This document shows, piece by piece, positions 18,884-28,000 of a DNA stretch of 47,979 nt. The position numbers and the translations under genes were made by a program. The stretch is from an uncultured Lachnospiraceae bacterium (GTDB lineage: Bacteria; Bacillota; Clostridia; Lachnospirales; Lachnospiraceae). The stretch is from assembly GCA_900314295.1 (NCBI GenBank), contig OMUU01000027.1, positions 1 through 47,979 on the forward strand, given 5' to 3'. The notes beneath the pieces are model-generated. The model did no database searches. It worked only from the letters and a program-made list of their open reading frames with translations, and was not told the origin of the DNA. The stretch's first letter is position 1. Every line of letters starts with the position of its first letter.

Positions 18884-19010
18884 AGCATTCGCACTTTCGT
18901 GCCGCATACGCGTCCCTTCGTGCTCATGCTTGTTGCCTTCGAAAAGCACACGCAGTCTCTTACGCGCGCTTCGCGTGCGACGATCCTGACGGTGCCTTTC
19001 GAAGAGCTTA
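18884..19010 (+). repeat. Repeat element A, copy 2b (tandem duplicate)
   Basis: Second A copy, 184 bp downstream of copy 2a and identical over 112 bp. The spacer between the copies holds a smaller hairpin (GGATTGC ... GCAATCC, about 18848-18878). Confidence 0.85.
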
Positions 19011-19096
19011 TATAGCTATTTTTATTGTGAAAAATTGTATTTTTGGGGATACAATTGATAAAAATTTGTCGAAATCCACAGTTTTGACGAATGTTG

Positions 19097-19125
19097 GTGA
19101 CATTAAGGTGTGAATCATGTAAAAT
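19097..19125 (+). promoter_or_regulatory. Promoter for pckA
   Basis: GTGACA (19097-19102) and TAAAAT (19120-19125) are separated by 17 bp, with very AT-rich DNA just upstream (19014-19080), a likely UP-element. The leader would be about 155 nt and contains no RNA motif that I recognise. No convincing CcpA cre site was seen. Confidence 0.6.
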
Positions 19126-19288
19126 GATTTCCGTAGAAGATTACACGGTTATATTTGATCACACAGATTTCGGAAGAACTATTTATCGTCGCGCTCTGAC
19201 AGATGCGCGGGTGATACGGAGAATCCGGAAACAACTTTCGGACACCGGGTGATTCATGAGTATTTCTGTAAAAGGAGGAAGCAATTCA

Positions 19289-20893
19289 ATGGCTAACGTA
19301 GATTTAACAAAGTACGGCATTACCGGAACCACAGAAATCGTATACAATCCTTCTTATGAAGAACTTTTTGAGGAGGAGACAAAACCGGGGCTGACCGGAT
19401 ATGATAAGGGACAGGTAACAGAGCTCGGTGCGGTTAATGTTATGACCGGTATTTACACCGGACGTTCTCCTAAAGATAAATTCATCGTTATGGATGAGAA
19501 TTCCAAGGACACTGTATGGTGGACATCCGATGAGTATAAGAACGACAACCATCCGGCTTCGATCGAGGCATGGAACGCTGTAAAGGAAATCGCGAAGAAG
19601 GAGCTTTCCAATAAGAAGCTCTATGTCGTAGATGGCTTCTGTGGCGCAAACAAGGATACCAGAATGGCTGTCCGCTTCATTATGGAAGTTGCATGGCAGG
19701 CACATTTCGTTAGAAATATGTTTATCAAGCCAACGGCTGAGGAAGAAGCAAACTTCGAGCCGGATTTCGTTGTTTACAACGCATCCAAGGCAAAGGTAGA
19801 GAACTATAAGGAGCTCGGACTGAACTCTGAGACAGCTGTTGTCTTCAACGTAACCTCCAAGGAGCAGGTTATTGTCAATACATGGTACGGCGGTGAGATG
19901 AAGAAGGGTATGTTCTCTATGATGAACTACTTCATGCCGCTGAAGGGCATTGCTTCCATGCACTGCTCTGCAAATACAGATCTGAACGGTGAGAACACGG
20001 CAGTATTCTTCGGCCTCTCCGGAACCGGAAAGACCACCCTGTCTACAGATCCGAAGCGTCTGCTGATTGGTGATGACGAGCACGGCTGGGATGACAACGG
20101 CGTATTCAACTACGAGGGTGGATGCTACGCAAAGGTTATCAATCTGGACAAGGACTCTGAGCCGGACATCTACAATGCAATCAGAAGAGACGCTCTTCTT
20201 GAGAATGTAACCGTTGACGAGAACGGAAAGATCGATTTCACAGACAAGAGCGTTACCGAGAACACCCGTGTGTCCTACCCGATCGACCACATCGAGAAGA
20301 TCGTAAAACCGATCTCCCACGGACCGGCAGCACAGAACGTTATCTTCCTTTCCGCTGATGCATTCGGAGTTCTTCCGCCGGTATCCATTCTGACACCGGA
20401 ACAGACGAAGTACTATTTCCTGTCCGGATTTACTGCAAAGCTTGCAGGAACCGAGCGTGGAATCACAGAGCCGACACCGACCTTCTCCGCTTGCTTCGGA
20501 CAGGCATTCCTTGAGCTTCATCCGACGAAATACGCGGAGGAGCTTGTAAAGAGAATGGAGAAGAGCGGAGCAAAGGCTTACCTTGTGAATACCGGTTGGA
20601 ACGGAACCGGAAAACGTATCTCCATCAAGGATACCCGAGGCATCATTGATGCAATTCTGAACGGTGATGTTCTGAAGGCTCCGACCAAGAAGATCCCGTA
20701 CTTCGACTTCGAGGTTCCGACAGAGCTTCCGGGCGTAGACAGTGGAATCCTGGATCCTCGTGACACATATGCTTCCGCATCTGAGTGGGACGAGAAGGCA
20801 AAGGATCTTGCGGCGAGATTCATTAAGAACTTCGCAAAATATCAAGGCAATGAGGCGGGCAAGGCACTGGTTGCCGCTGGTCCGCAGCTCTGA
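19289..20893 (+). CDS. pckA: Phosphoenolpyruvate carboxykinase (ATP)
   Basis: 534 aa ATP-dependent PEP carboxykinase, interconverting oxaloacetate + ATP and PEP + CO2 + ADP. In fermentative gut Clostridia it often works towards oxaloacetate, feeding fumarate/succinate, or for gluconeogenesis with fbp (29888). The kinase loop GLSGTGKT lies at residues 242-249, and the family motifs [19 protein letters not shown] and [11 protein letters not shown] are intact. The start ATG 19289 has a near-perfect AAAGGAGG eight bases upstream; the frame is open from 19256 without a site. Codon use is strongly biased (GCA, AAG, CCG, GTT), as in highly expressed genes. It has its own promoter and terminator, so it is monocistronic. 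Confidence 0.97.
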   Translation: MANVDLTKYGITGTTEIVYNPSYEELFEEETKPGLTGYDKGQVTELGAVNVMTGIYTGRSPKDKFIVMDENSKDTVWWTSDEYKNDNHPASIEAWNAVKEIAKKELSNKKLYVVDGFCGANKDTRMAVRFIMEVAWQAHFVRNMFIKPTAEEEANFEPDFVVYNASKAKVENYKELGLNSETAVVFNVTSKEQVIVNTWYGGEMKKGMFSMMNYFMPLKGIASMHCSANTDLNGENTAVFFGLSGTGKTTLSTDPKRLLIGDDEHGWDDNGVFNYEGGCYAKVINLDKDSEPDIYNAIRRDALLENVTVDENGKIDFTDKSVTENTRVSYPIDHIEKIVKPISHGPAAQNVIFLSADAFGVLPPVSILTPEQTKYYFLSGFTAKLAGTERGITEPTPTFSACFGQAFLELHPTKYAEELVKRMEKSGAKAYLVNTGWNGTGKRISIKDTRGIIDAILNGDVLKAPTKKIPYFDFEVPTELPGVDSGILDPRDTYASASEWDEKAKDLAARFIKNFAKYQGNEAGKALVAAGPQL

Positions 20894-20968
20894 TAATCCA
20901 TCCGACATAATCTGGTGACGCGTTTTGGATATGCGCACAAACATACAAAACAGAAATGAAGTGCAGAA

Positions 20969-21062
20969 CGAGATAAAACACGCTGTGCGGGTTTTATCTC
21001 GCTAACGCGATGCTCGCCGCTGACGAATCCTTCGCATTTGGCTGCGGCTCACTGCTCGCGTA
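20969..21062 (-). repeat. Repeat element B, copy 1 (inverted)
   Basis: Minus-strand copy of the B element; on the + strand it opens with CGAGATAAAAC...GTTTTATCTCG (11-bp perfect stem, 20969-21001), then ...GCCGCTGACGAATCC and GGCTGCGGCTCACTG. In its own orientation it starts about 6 bp after the pckA terminator hairpin read on the minus strand. The 75 bp between pckA and the element hold nothing that I recognise. Confidence 0.8.
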
Positions 21063-21067
21063 AGTAG

Positions 21068-21117
21068 AAACTCCCGTGTGCCGGGACCTGAGAGGTCCGG
21101 TACGCGGGAGTTTTTTT
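21068..21117 (+). terminator. Rho-independent terminator of pckA
   Basis: AACTCCCG..CCGGGACCT / AGGTCCGG..CGGGAGTT with loop GAG, followed by seven Ts. Strong and nearly symmetrical, so it could also work on the minus strand. Confidence 0.9.
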
Positions 21118-21142
21118 AAGGAGGATTTTCCACCGTTTGGCA

Positions 21143-21171
21143 TTGCGCGGTGTATGAGAATTGATTATAAT
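21143..21171 (+). promoter_or_regulatory. Promoter for mscL
   Basis: TTGCGC (21143-21148), 17-bp spacer, perfect TATAAT (21166-21171). Start of transcription about 65 bp before the mscL ATG. Confidence 0.65.
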
Positions 21172-21242
21172 CAGATTAAGGCTGGGGTTTACCAAAGGCC
21201 GAAATCAATTTATCAAAGGAAAGGTTTGAGGAGGATGAATCA

Positions 21243-21689
21243 ATGAAAGGATTTATGAAGGAGTTCAAGGCGTTTATCTCTCGCGGAAATGTCATGGATA
21301 TGGCAGTAGGTATTATCATAGGCAGTGCGTTCACCGCGATCGTTACGGCAATGGTCAACAATATCATTATGCCGCTGATTTCCGTGATTACCGGTGGCAT
21401 CAGCTTTGATCAGTGGAATATCACGATGGGTGCGGGAAAGGATGCGCCGGTGCTGGGACTTGGAACCTTCATTGCAGCGGTTGTCAACTTCCTTCTCATC
21501 GCCTTGGTTTTGTTCATGGTCATCAAAGGGATAAATAAGATGCATGAAGGCGCCGATAAGCTCGCTGGAAGAACAAAAGAAGAGGAAAAACCGACGACAA
21601 AGATCTGCCCGTACTGCAAGTCTGAGATTCCGATTGAGGCGACGAGATGTCCGCACTGCACCTCTCATCTGGAAACAGAGGATGCGTAA
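21243..21689 (+). CDS. mscL: Large-conductance mechanosensitive channel MscL with C-terminal zinc ribbon
   Basis: 148 aa. The N-terminal 110 residues are a standard MscL: FKAFISRGNVMDMAVGIIIG (first pore-lining helix), then the second membrane helix near residues 75-100. It opens under membrane tension to release osmolytes after hypo-osmotic shock. The C-terminus carries an unusual extra zinc-ribbon pattern, CPYC (C122, C125) and CPHC (C136, C139), after a charged Glu/Lys linker. Similar ribbons are known on many Firmicutes membrane proteins, but their role on MscL is not established. GAGGAGG precedes the ATG at 21243. It is probably monocistronic with its own promoter. Confidence 0.95.
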   Translation: MKGFMKEFKAFISRGNVMDMAVGIIIGSAFTAIVTAMVNNIIMPLISVITGGISFDQWNITMGAGKDAPVLGLGTFIAAVVNFLLIALVLFMVIKGINKMHEGADKLAGRTKEEEKPTTKICPYCKSEIPIEATRCPHCTSHLETEDA

Positions 21690-21772
21690 AAATCTTGTCG
21701 GCGTATTTTAAGAGAAAGAAGTAGTAAAAACGCATAATAAAACCTCTTTGAAGAGGGACGTGTTTGATCAAC

Positions 21773-21801
21773 TTGCCATAATATAGGGAATGAACTATAA
21801 T
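21773..21801 (+). promoter_or_regulatory. Promoter for the DUF3048 lipoprotein gene
   Basis: TTGCCA (21773-21778), 17-bp spacer, perfect TATAAT (21796-21801). The leader before the TTG start at 21865 would be about 55 nt. Confidence 0.65.
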
Positions 21802-21864
21802 AAGGGTGTCGGATGCCCTTGTAAAGCCATCCGTCCAAGGATAAAGATTGGGGGATTTGAACGA

Positions 21865-22980
21865 TTGAGAAAGAAATATATTATGGCATTGCTCTGTGTG
21901 ACGATCGGTGCCGGCCTTATGGCAGGGTGCGGAAAAGCGGAGACAGTGGACTCTTCGGTGGCGCTGGTCACTTCCACGCCTACTCCGACCAGTACTCCGA
22001 CGGATACACCTTCTGAGACGCCGACTGCGACGCCCGAGTCGACACCGACGGAGGCGGAGGAGCCGGAGAATACGCTTTCGGATGGGCAGATGTACAGCTA
22101 TCTGACCGGTGAACCGGTGGATGCTGCAACCGGTTCCAGAAGACCGATTGCAATTATGATCAATAACCTGCAGCCGGCGGTGCCGCAGTCCGGGATCAAC
22201 CAGGCGGATCTTTTGTATGAAATTGAGGTAGAGGGAAATATCACGCGTCTGATGGCGGTTTTCCAGGATCCTTCCAATATTGGAAAGATCGGGCCGGTGA
22301 GAAGCGCCCGCCCTTACTTTGTTTATTTTTCAATGGATAACAAGGCGATTTATTCCCATTATGGCTGGAGCCAGCAGGCGCAGGATCTGATCACATCACA
22401 GAATATGGAGGACATCAACGGTATGACCGCGGGTGGATTCTACCGGTCGGAAGATCGGAAGGCTCCGCACAATGTGTACGTGGCGGGATCCTCTCTGGTA
22501 AGCGACGCGGACAGCCTGGGATATGACCGTGCATATCCGGAAGGCTATACATCAAACCTCGCGTTTAATACTGCGGATACGGATATCAGTGGGGATGTGG
22601 CGAATACGGTTCACATCCCGTTCAAGTACGATGATCCGTATTTTGTGTTCCATTCGGAAGACCGGCAGTATTATCGCTATGAGTACGGCTCCGAGCATGT
22701 GGATCAGGAGACGGGAGAACAGCTGAAGTTCAAGAACATCATTGTGCAGTATGTAAGTCAGTGGCATCTGGACGACAATGTGCATCTGGATATGAATTTG
22801 TTCACCTCGGGAACGGGCGTTTACTTTACGGATGGAAAAGCAATGCCGATCACATGGGAGAAGTCGGATCAGAATGACCAAACGGAATATTTTGACAGTA
22901 ACGGCAATAAGATCTGCCTGAATCCAGGCAGGACGATGTTTGAGATCTGTTCGGACACGAATGCGGCCAGCTGGTCCTGA
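21865..22980 (+). CDS. DUF3048 domain-containing lipoprotein
   Basis: 371 aa if started at TTG 21865, which gives a clean lipoprotein signal peptide, MRKKYIMALLCVTIG then lipobox LMAGC with lipidated Cys22. The frame is open up to 21790, but that stretch would spoil the signal peptide. GGGGGA at 21850-21855 fits as ribosome site. After a Thr/Pro/Ser-rich linker (about residues 30-75) comes the DUF3048 domain, with RRPIAIMINNLQPAVPQSGI, DLLYEIEVEGNITRLMAVF and GPVRSARPYFV, and the C-terminal half with IPFKYDD and TWEKSD. DUF3048 proteins (YerB-like) are exported; their function is unknown. It stands between its own promoter and a second promoter at 23047. Confidence 0.9.
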   Translation: MRKKYIMALLCVTIGAGLMAGCGKAETVDSSVALVTSTPTPTSTPTDTPSETPTATPESTPTEAEEPENTLSDGQMYSYLTGEPVDAATGSRRPIAIMINNLQPAVPQSGINQADLLYEIEVEGNITRLMAVFQDPSNIGKIGPVRSARPYFVYFSMDNKAIYSHYGWSQQAQDLITSQNMEDINGMTAGGFYRSEDRKAPHNVYVAGSSLVSDADSLGYDRAYPEGYTSNLAFNTADTDISGDVANTVHIPFKYDDPYFVFHSEDRQYYRYEYGSEHVDQETGEQLKFKNIIVQYVSQWHLDDNVHLDMNLFTSGTGVYFTDGKAMPITWEKSDQNDQTEYFDSNGNKICLNPGRTMFEICSDTNAASWS

Positions 22981-23022
22981 CCGTACCTGGCTGGGGGTAA
23001 ACCGTGACGAGACTGGTTCTAT

Positions 23023-23047
23023 ACCGGAAGGCAGTACGCCTTCCGGT
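23023..23047 (+). terminator. Perfect hairpin after DUF3048 gene
   Basis: ACCGGAAGGC (23023-23032) and GCCTTCCGGT (23038-23047), loop AGTAC. There is no T-run, so termination is uncertain; the right arm runs directly into the -35 box of the next promoter (23047-23052). Confidence 0.45.
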
Positions 23048-23075
23048 TGACAACCGAAAGCCGGGTTTATAGAAT
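23047..23075 (+). promoter_or_regulatory. Promoter of a short transcript upstream of folA
   Basis: Perfect TTGACA (23047-23052), 17-bp spacer, TAGAAT (23070-23075). A terminator follows only 80-110 bp later (23156-23183). Confidence 0.65.
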
Positions 23076-23081
23076 AGAAGC

Positions 23082-23183
23082 TGAATGAAAATGATACAGG
23101 AACAGCGGGGGTCTTCAGGATGGCAGCCTGTTATCTGACCGTCGCGGCCGGAAGAAGATCTGTGAGAAGCAGGTCTTTTTTTT
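23082..23183 (+). ncRNA. Candidate small RNA or attenuated folA leader
   Basis: A consensus promoter at 23047 and an intrinsic terminator at 23156-23183 bracket about 100 nt without an ORF. The stretch has possible pairing (ACAGG ... CCTGT near 23095-23130) but fits no RNA class that I recognise: not SRP, 6S or a THF riboswitch by eye. It could be an independent sRNA, or the terminated leader of folA (23310) that reads through under some condition. Confidence 0.35.
23156..23183 (+). terminator. Intrinsic terminator between DUF3048 gene and folA
   Basis: AGATCTG (23156-23162) pairs with CAGGTCT (23170-23176, one G-U pair), loop TGAGAAG, followed by a run of eight Ts. Confidence 0.75.
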
Positions 23184-23283
23184 ACGCGAACCGTGAGCCG
23201 CAGCCGAATGCGAAGGAATCGTGTGCGGCGGGCGTCGCGATAGCGAGATAAAACCCGCGCAGCGTGTGTTATCTCGTTAACGA
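23184..23283 (+). repeat. Repeat element B, copy 2
   Basis: Full forward copy: GCGAACCGTGAGCCGCAGCC..., then CGAGATAA ... TTATCTCG (8-bp stem near its end). It starts directly after the T-run of the 23156-23183 terminator and ends just before the folA ribosome site. Confidence 0.8.
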
Positions 23284-23309
23284 GAAGAGCGGAAAGGAGA
23301 GTGTAGAGT

Positions 23310-23822
23310 TTGAAAGCCATTGTTTGTGCAGATCAGAATTGGGGAATCGGAAATCAGGGGCATCTTCTGGTCAATATTCCCTCAGATATGAAATTTTTCC
23401 GGGATACAACGATCGGCCATGTCGTGGTGATGGGAAGGAGGACCTTTGACGATCTTCCCGGCGGACGGCCGCTGGAGGGACGGGTGAATATTGTTCTGTC
23501 CCGGGATCCGAACTTCCATCCGGCGGATGTCATCGTTGTCCGGGGGAAAAAAGAACTCTTTGAGGAATTAAAAAAATACGATACAGATGAAATCTTTATC
23601 ATCGGCGGCACATCTGTCTATGAGCTGATGCTTCCATACTGTGATGAGGTTTTTGCGACGAAGGTGGATTTTGTTTATCAGGCGGACTGTTATTTTCCGA
23701 ACCTCGATTACATGCCGGAATGGGAACTGGCGGAGGAGAGCGAGGAGCAGACATGCTTTGATATTGAGTTTGTTTTTCGAAAATACCGCAGGAAGTATCA
23801 CACGGCATTTCCTGAAATTTAA
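23310..23822 (+). CDS. folA: Dihydrofolate reductase
   Basis: 170 aa, reduces dihydrofolate to tetrahydrofolate with NADPH; the target of trimethoprim. The N-terminus ADQNWGIGNQGHLLVNIPSD carries the substrate-binding acid Asp26, and VVVMGRRTFDDLPGGRPL and IFIIGGTSVYELMLPYCDEV are NADPH-binding family motifs. The loop after the Trp is GNQGHLL instead of the more usual GK(D/N)G. The start is TTG at 23310, with GGAAAGGAGA (23291-23300) upstream. thyA, its usual partner, is not next to it. The leader holds repeat B2. Confidence 0.94.
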   Translation: MKAIVCADQNWGIGNQGHLLVNIPSDMKFFRDTTIGHVVVMGRRTFDDLPGGRPLEGRVNIVLSRDPNFHPADVIVVRGKKELFEELKKYDTDEIFIIGGTSVYELMLPYCDEVFATKVDFVYQADCYFPNLDYMPEWELAEESEEQTCFDIEFVFRKYRRKYHTAFPEI

Positions 23823-23929
23823 GGCATGGATCTGACAGCCCTATTGCCATAACAGTGGTGTGGGATCAAGAACGGAAAGCATTTAGTAAGCATCTTTCAT
23901 TGTTTGAGATAGAAAAGAAAGGCAGACGT

Positions 23930-24985
23930 ATGAAGACAAAGACAGTACATATCGGAAACAGAGTGATCGGAGGCGGGCATCCGATCCTGATTCAGTCCAT
24001 GACAAACACCAGGACGGAGGATGTGGAAGCGACGGTTGCACAGATACAGGCGCTGACGAAGGCAGGGTGTGATATTATCCGCTGCACCGTTCCAACCATG
24101 GAAGCCGCGGAGGCTCTTACGGAGATCAAGAAGCAGATTGTGATACCGCTTGTCGCAGATATCCATTTCGACTATAAGCTGGCAATTGCCGCGATGGAAC
24201 ACGGCGCAGATAAGGTCCGGATCAATCCCGGGAATATCGGAAGTACGGACAGGGTGCGCGCCGTCGTGGACTGTGCCAGAGAGAGGAGAATTCCGATCCG
24301 CGTCGGAGTGAACAGCGGATCCCTGGAGAAGGATCTGCTGGAGAAGTATGGCGGCGTGACGGCCGAGGCGCTTGTGGAAAGCGCGCTGAAGCAGACAGCC
24401 ATTATTGAGGACATGGGTTATGACAACCTCGTCATCAGCATCAAATCATCGAATGTCATGATGTGCGCGAAGGCACATGAGCTGATCGCGAAAAAAACGG
24501 ATCACCCGCTCCATGTGGGAATTACCGAGGCTGGAACGCTCTATTCCGGCAATCTGAAATCGGCGATCGGACTGGGAATTATTCTGTATCAGGGAATCGG
24601 AGATACCATTCGCGTATCCTTGACGGGGGATCCTCTTGAGGAGATCCGGACGGCAAAGTTCATCCTTCGGACGCTTGGACTGAGGAAGGGGGGAATCGAG
24701 GTAGTTTCCTGCCCGACCTGCGGAAGAACGCAGATCGATCTGATTCACCTTGCAAATGAAGTGGAGAAAATGACGGAGGACTATCCGTTAAATCTTAAGG
24801 TTGCGGTGATGGGATGCGTTGTAAATGGACCGGGTGAAGCCAGAGAGGCTGATCTTGGCATCGCCGGCGGAAGGGGCGAAGGGCTTCTGATCCGAAAAGG
24901 CGAAATTATTCGGAAGGTTCCGGAGGATCAGCTTCTGGATGCCCTCAGAAAGGAACTGGATAACTGGGAGAAGCCGGGAATGTGA
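23930..24985 (+). CDS. ispG: 4-hydroxy-3-methylbut-2-en-1-yl diphosphate synthase (IspG/GcpE)
   Basis: 351 aa. Reduces MEcPP to HMBPP in the MEP isoprenoid pathway with a 4Fe-4S cluster. Cluster cysteines lie in CPTCGRTQID and GCVVNGPGEA near the C-terminus, and the N-terminal TIM-barrel half begins KTVHIGNRVIGGGHPILIQSM. The start ATG 23930 follows AAAGAAAGGCAG; the frame is open to 23855, but that prefix is not typical of the family. polC lies 62 bp downstream, the frequent dxr-rseP-ispG-polC arrangement of Firmicutes, although dxr and rseP are absent here. Confidence 0.96.
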   Translation: MKTKTVHIGNRVIGGGHPILIQSMTNTRTEDVEATVAQIQALTKAGCDIIRCTVPTMEAAEALTEIKKQIVIPLVADIHFDYKLAIAAMEHGADKVRINPGNIGSTDRVRAVVDCARERRIPIRVGVNSGSLEKDLLEKYGGVTAEALVESALKQTAIIEDMGYDNLVISIKSSNVMMCAKAHELIAKKTDHPLHVGITEAGTLYSGNLKSAIGLGIILYQGIGDTIRVSLTGDPLEEIRTAKFILRTLGLRKGGIEVVSCPTCGRTQIDLIHLANEVEKMTEDYPLNLKVAVMGCVVNGPGEAREADLGIAGGRGEGLLIRKGEIIRKVPEDQLLDALRKELDNWEKPGM

Positions 24986-25047
24986 TGATGTCAGGGTCGA
25001 AAGAGGATTGGATCCCGGCATCTTGCGATGGGAGAGACAGGTCTTAG

Positions 25048-28000
25048 ATGAGCAATACGGACATTCAGAGAGAAATCGACAACCAGAAGAACGGGGAAAT
25101 TCGGGCAGAGAGCGGAGTGCAGAGGAACGCGGACACAGCAGCGGCGCAGGGGCAATGCGCGGAGGAGCCGGAGAGCCGGAAGCTTGCGGATGCCTTTCCA
25201 AATCTGGAGCTCGAGGGGGAGCTTGAGGAATATCTGCAATTCGCTGTAGTAAGAAAGGCTGCATATAACCGGAAACGCGGCGTTTTGCACATCTATCTGG
25301 AGAGCCCGCAGTGGATTCACAGAAAGTATATAGATCAGCTGGAGACGGAAATTCATCGCCAGCTTTTTTCGGATGCCGGTTTTTGTGTGAAGGTGACGGA
25401 AAAATTTCATCTTTCCAGACAGTATAATCCGGAGAAGCTTCTGGAGGTGTATCGTCCCAGCATTCTGTACGAGCTGAAGAAAAGGGACATCTTCCTGGCC
25501 TACCTGTTCCGGACCGCGAAGATCAGCTTTCCGGAGGAACACCTCATGAAGGTCGAACTGGAGGATTCCGTGATCGGCCATGAGCACTGCAGGGAGCTCA
25601 CTCATATTCTGGATCGGATCTTCACATACCGGTGCGGGCTTCCCGTAGAGATCGAGACCGATTTTTACCCGGTGAAGGAATCGGAGGATCTGAAGCGAAG
25701 TGCGCAGCAGATGCGGGTACAGGCAAAGCACATTTTTGAAAATTCGAAGGCGGGCCGGGAGCGAAACGGGATTTCGGAGTTCGACGGAGACGGAACCGGA
25801 GGTGAAGGGGGCCGAGCGCCGGATACGGCCTCTTCGGAGAAAGCACCAGGCGGTGGAGCTGCGGCTTCGGCAGGAAGGAGCGGCTATGGCGGCAGACAGA
25901 GCTCTGGTGGAAAGGGACGCTTCTCGAGAAGATCCGGAAGGGGCGGATTCGGCTTTGGCGATCGCCTGAAGATGGACGATGATCCGAATCTGATCTACGG
26001 AAGAAATTTCGATGAAGACAGCATCCCGATCGAATCGATCGACGAGACAACCTCGGAGGCGGTCATCCGCGGTCAGATTCTGACGATGGAAATGCGTGAT
26101 CTGAGAAACGAGAAGGCTCTCGTAATCTTTGCGGTTACAGATGATACCGATACCATTCAGGCGAAGATTTTTATCATGCAGTCGCAGAAGGAGGAACTTG
26201 CCGGGGAACTGAAGGCCGGAAAGTTCATCAAGCTGAAGGGCAGAGTCATGCTGGACAGCTATGAACACGAGCTGACGGTATCTACAGTGATCGGGATCCG
26301 GAAATCGGTCAGCTTCCGGCAGGGACGCTATGACAGCAGCCCGGTAAAGCGGGTGGAGCTTCACTGCCACACGAAAATGAGCGATATGGATGGCATAACG
26401 GATGCCTCGAAGCTGGTACAGCGCGCGTATGACTGGGGCATGCCGGCAATCGCGATCACAGATCACGGGGTGGTTCAGGCTTTCCCGGAGGCGAACCATG
26501 CTCTCGAGGCCATTGATGAATCTTATCAGAAGAAATACGCGGAGGAGCACCCGGATGCCGACAAGAGCGAATTAAAGAAGGTCAAGGCGCCGTTTAAGGT
26601 CATTTACGGCATGGAGGCATATCTTGTAGATGACCTGAAGGGAATTGCCACAGACAGCAGAGGACAGAGTCTCGATGATAATTATGTGGTCTTTGATATC
26701 GAGACGACCGGTCTGTCCAACCTGACGTGCAAGATTATTGAAATCGGCGCTGTCCGGGTCGATAAGGGGGAGGTTGTCGACCGGTTCTCGGAATTCGTGA
26801 ACCCGGAGGTTCCGATTCCATTCCGGATCACGGAGCTTACAAGCATTACGGATGAGATGGTGCAGGATGCGCCGCCGATCGAGGTGATTCTGCCGAGGTT
26901 CCGCGAATTCTGTCAGGGTGCTGTTCTTGTAGCTCATAACGCGGATTTTGATACGGGATTTATCAAGATGGAATGTGCGAGGCAGAAGATCGACTGGGAC
27001 TTCACCTATGTGGATACCGTGGCGATGGCACAGCTGCTCCTGCCGAATCTGTCCCGTTTCAAGCTGGATACCGTCGCGAAGGCGGTGGGAGTCTCTCTGG
27101 AGCATCATCACCGTGCCGTAGATGACGCGGAATGCACAGCCTGGATCTTCGTAAAATTTGTGGCGATGCTTCACGAGCAGGGAATCCACGACCTGGATTC
27201 CCTGAACCGGGAGGGGAGCGTCAATCAGAATGCAATCCGGAAGATGAAGTCGAGCCATGCGATTATTCTCGCGAAAAACGAGGCGGGACGGGTAAATCTG
27301 TACCGCTGCGTATCGGAATCGCATCTGAAATATTTTAACCGGCAGGCGAAGCTTCCGAAGAGCTTCGTGCAGGAGCACCGGGAGGGGCTGATCATCGGTT
27401 CCGCCTGTGTGGCCGGCGATCTCTACCAGGCGTTGCTAAGAGGCGCGCCGGACACGGAGATCGCGAAGATTGTAAGCTTTTATGATTATCTGGAAATTCA
27501 GCCGCTGGGAAATAACAGCTTCCTGATCGAGGACGAGAAGAATCCGGCGGTCAACAGTATGGAGGATCTCCAGGAGATCAACCGGAAAATTATCCGTCTG
27601 GGAGAGCAGTTCCATAAGCCGGTCGTCGCGACCTGTGACGTTCATTTCATGGACCCGCAGGACGAGGTTTACCGCCGGATTATTATGGCCGGGAAGAAAT
27701 TCGCGGACGCGGACAATCAGGCTCCGCTGTATCTGCGTACGACGGAAGAGATGATGGAGGAGTTCGCATATCTCGGAGAGGAAAAGGCAAGGGAGATTGT
27801 CGTTGACAATACGAATAAGATCTGTGACATGATCGAAAGGATGAGCCCGATCTACCCGGAGAAATGTCCGCCCGTGATCCCTCATTCCGATGAGATGCTG
27901 CGAACCATCTGCTACCGGAGAGCGCATGAGATCTACGGGCCGGATCTGCCGGAGCTTGTGCAGGCAAGACTGGAGAGGGAGCTGACCTCGATCATTTCGA

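Noticed and set aside
18715-19113. 132-codon + strand frame over A copies 2a and 2b
   Set aside because: It simply translates the tandem repeat twice (the same peptide segment recurs); no ribosome site.
19304-20944. Minus-strand frame of 546 codons antisense to pckA
   Set aside because: Exact shadow of the strongly biased pckA codon use; no ribosome site or domain.
23082-23183. THF riboswitch in front of folA
   Set aside because: The conserved sequence elements of the THF aptamer are not found, although the terminator position would fit.
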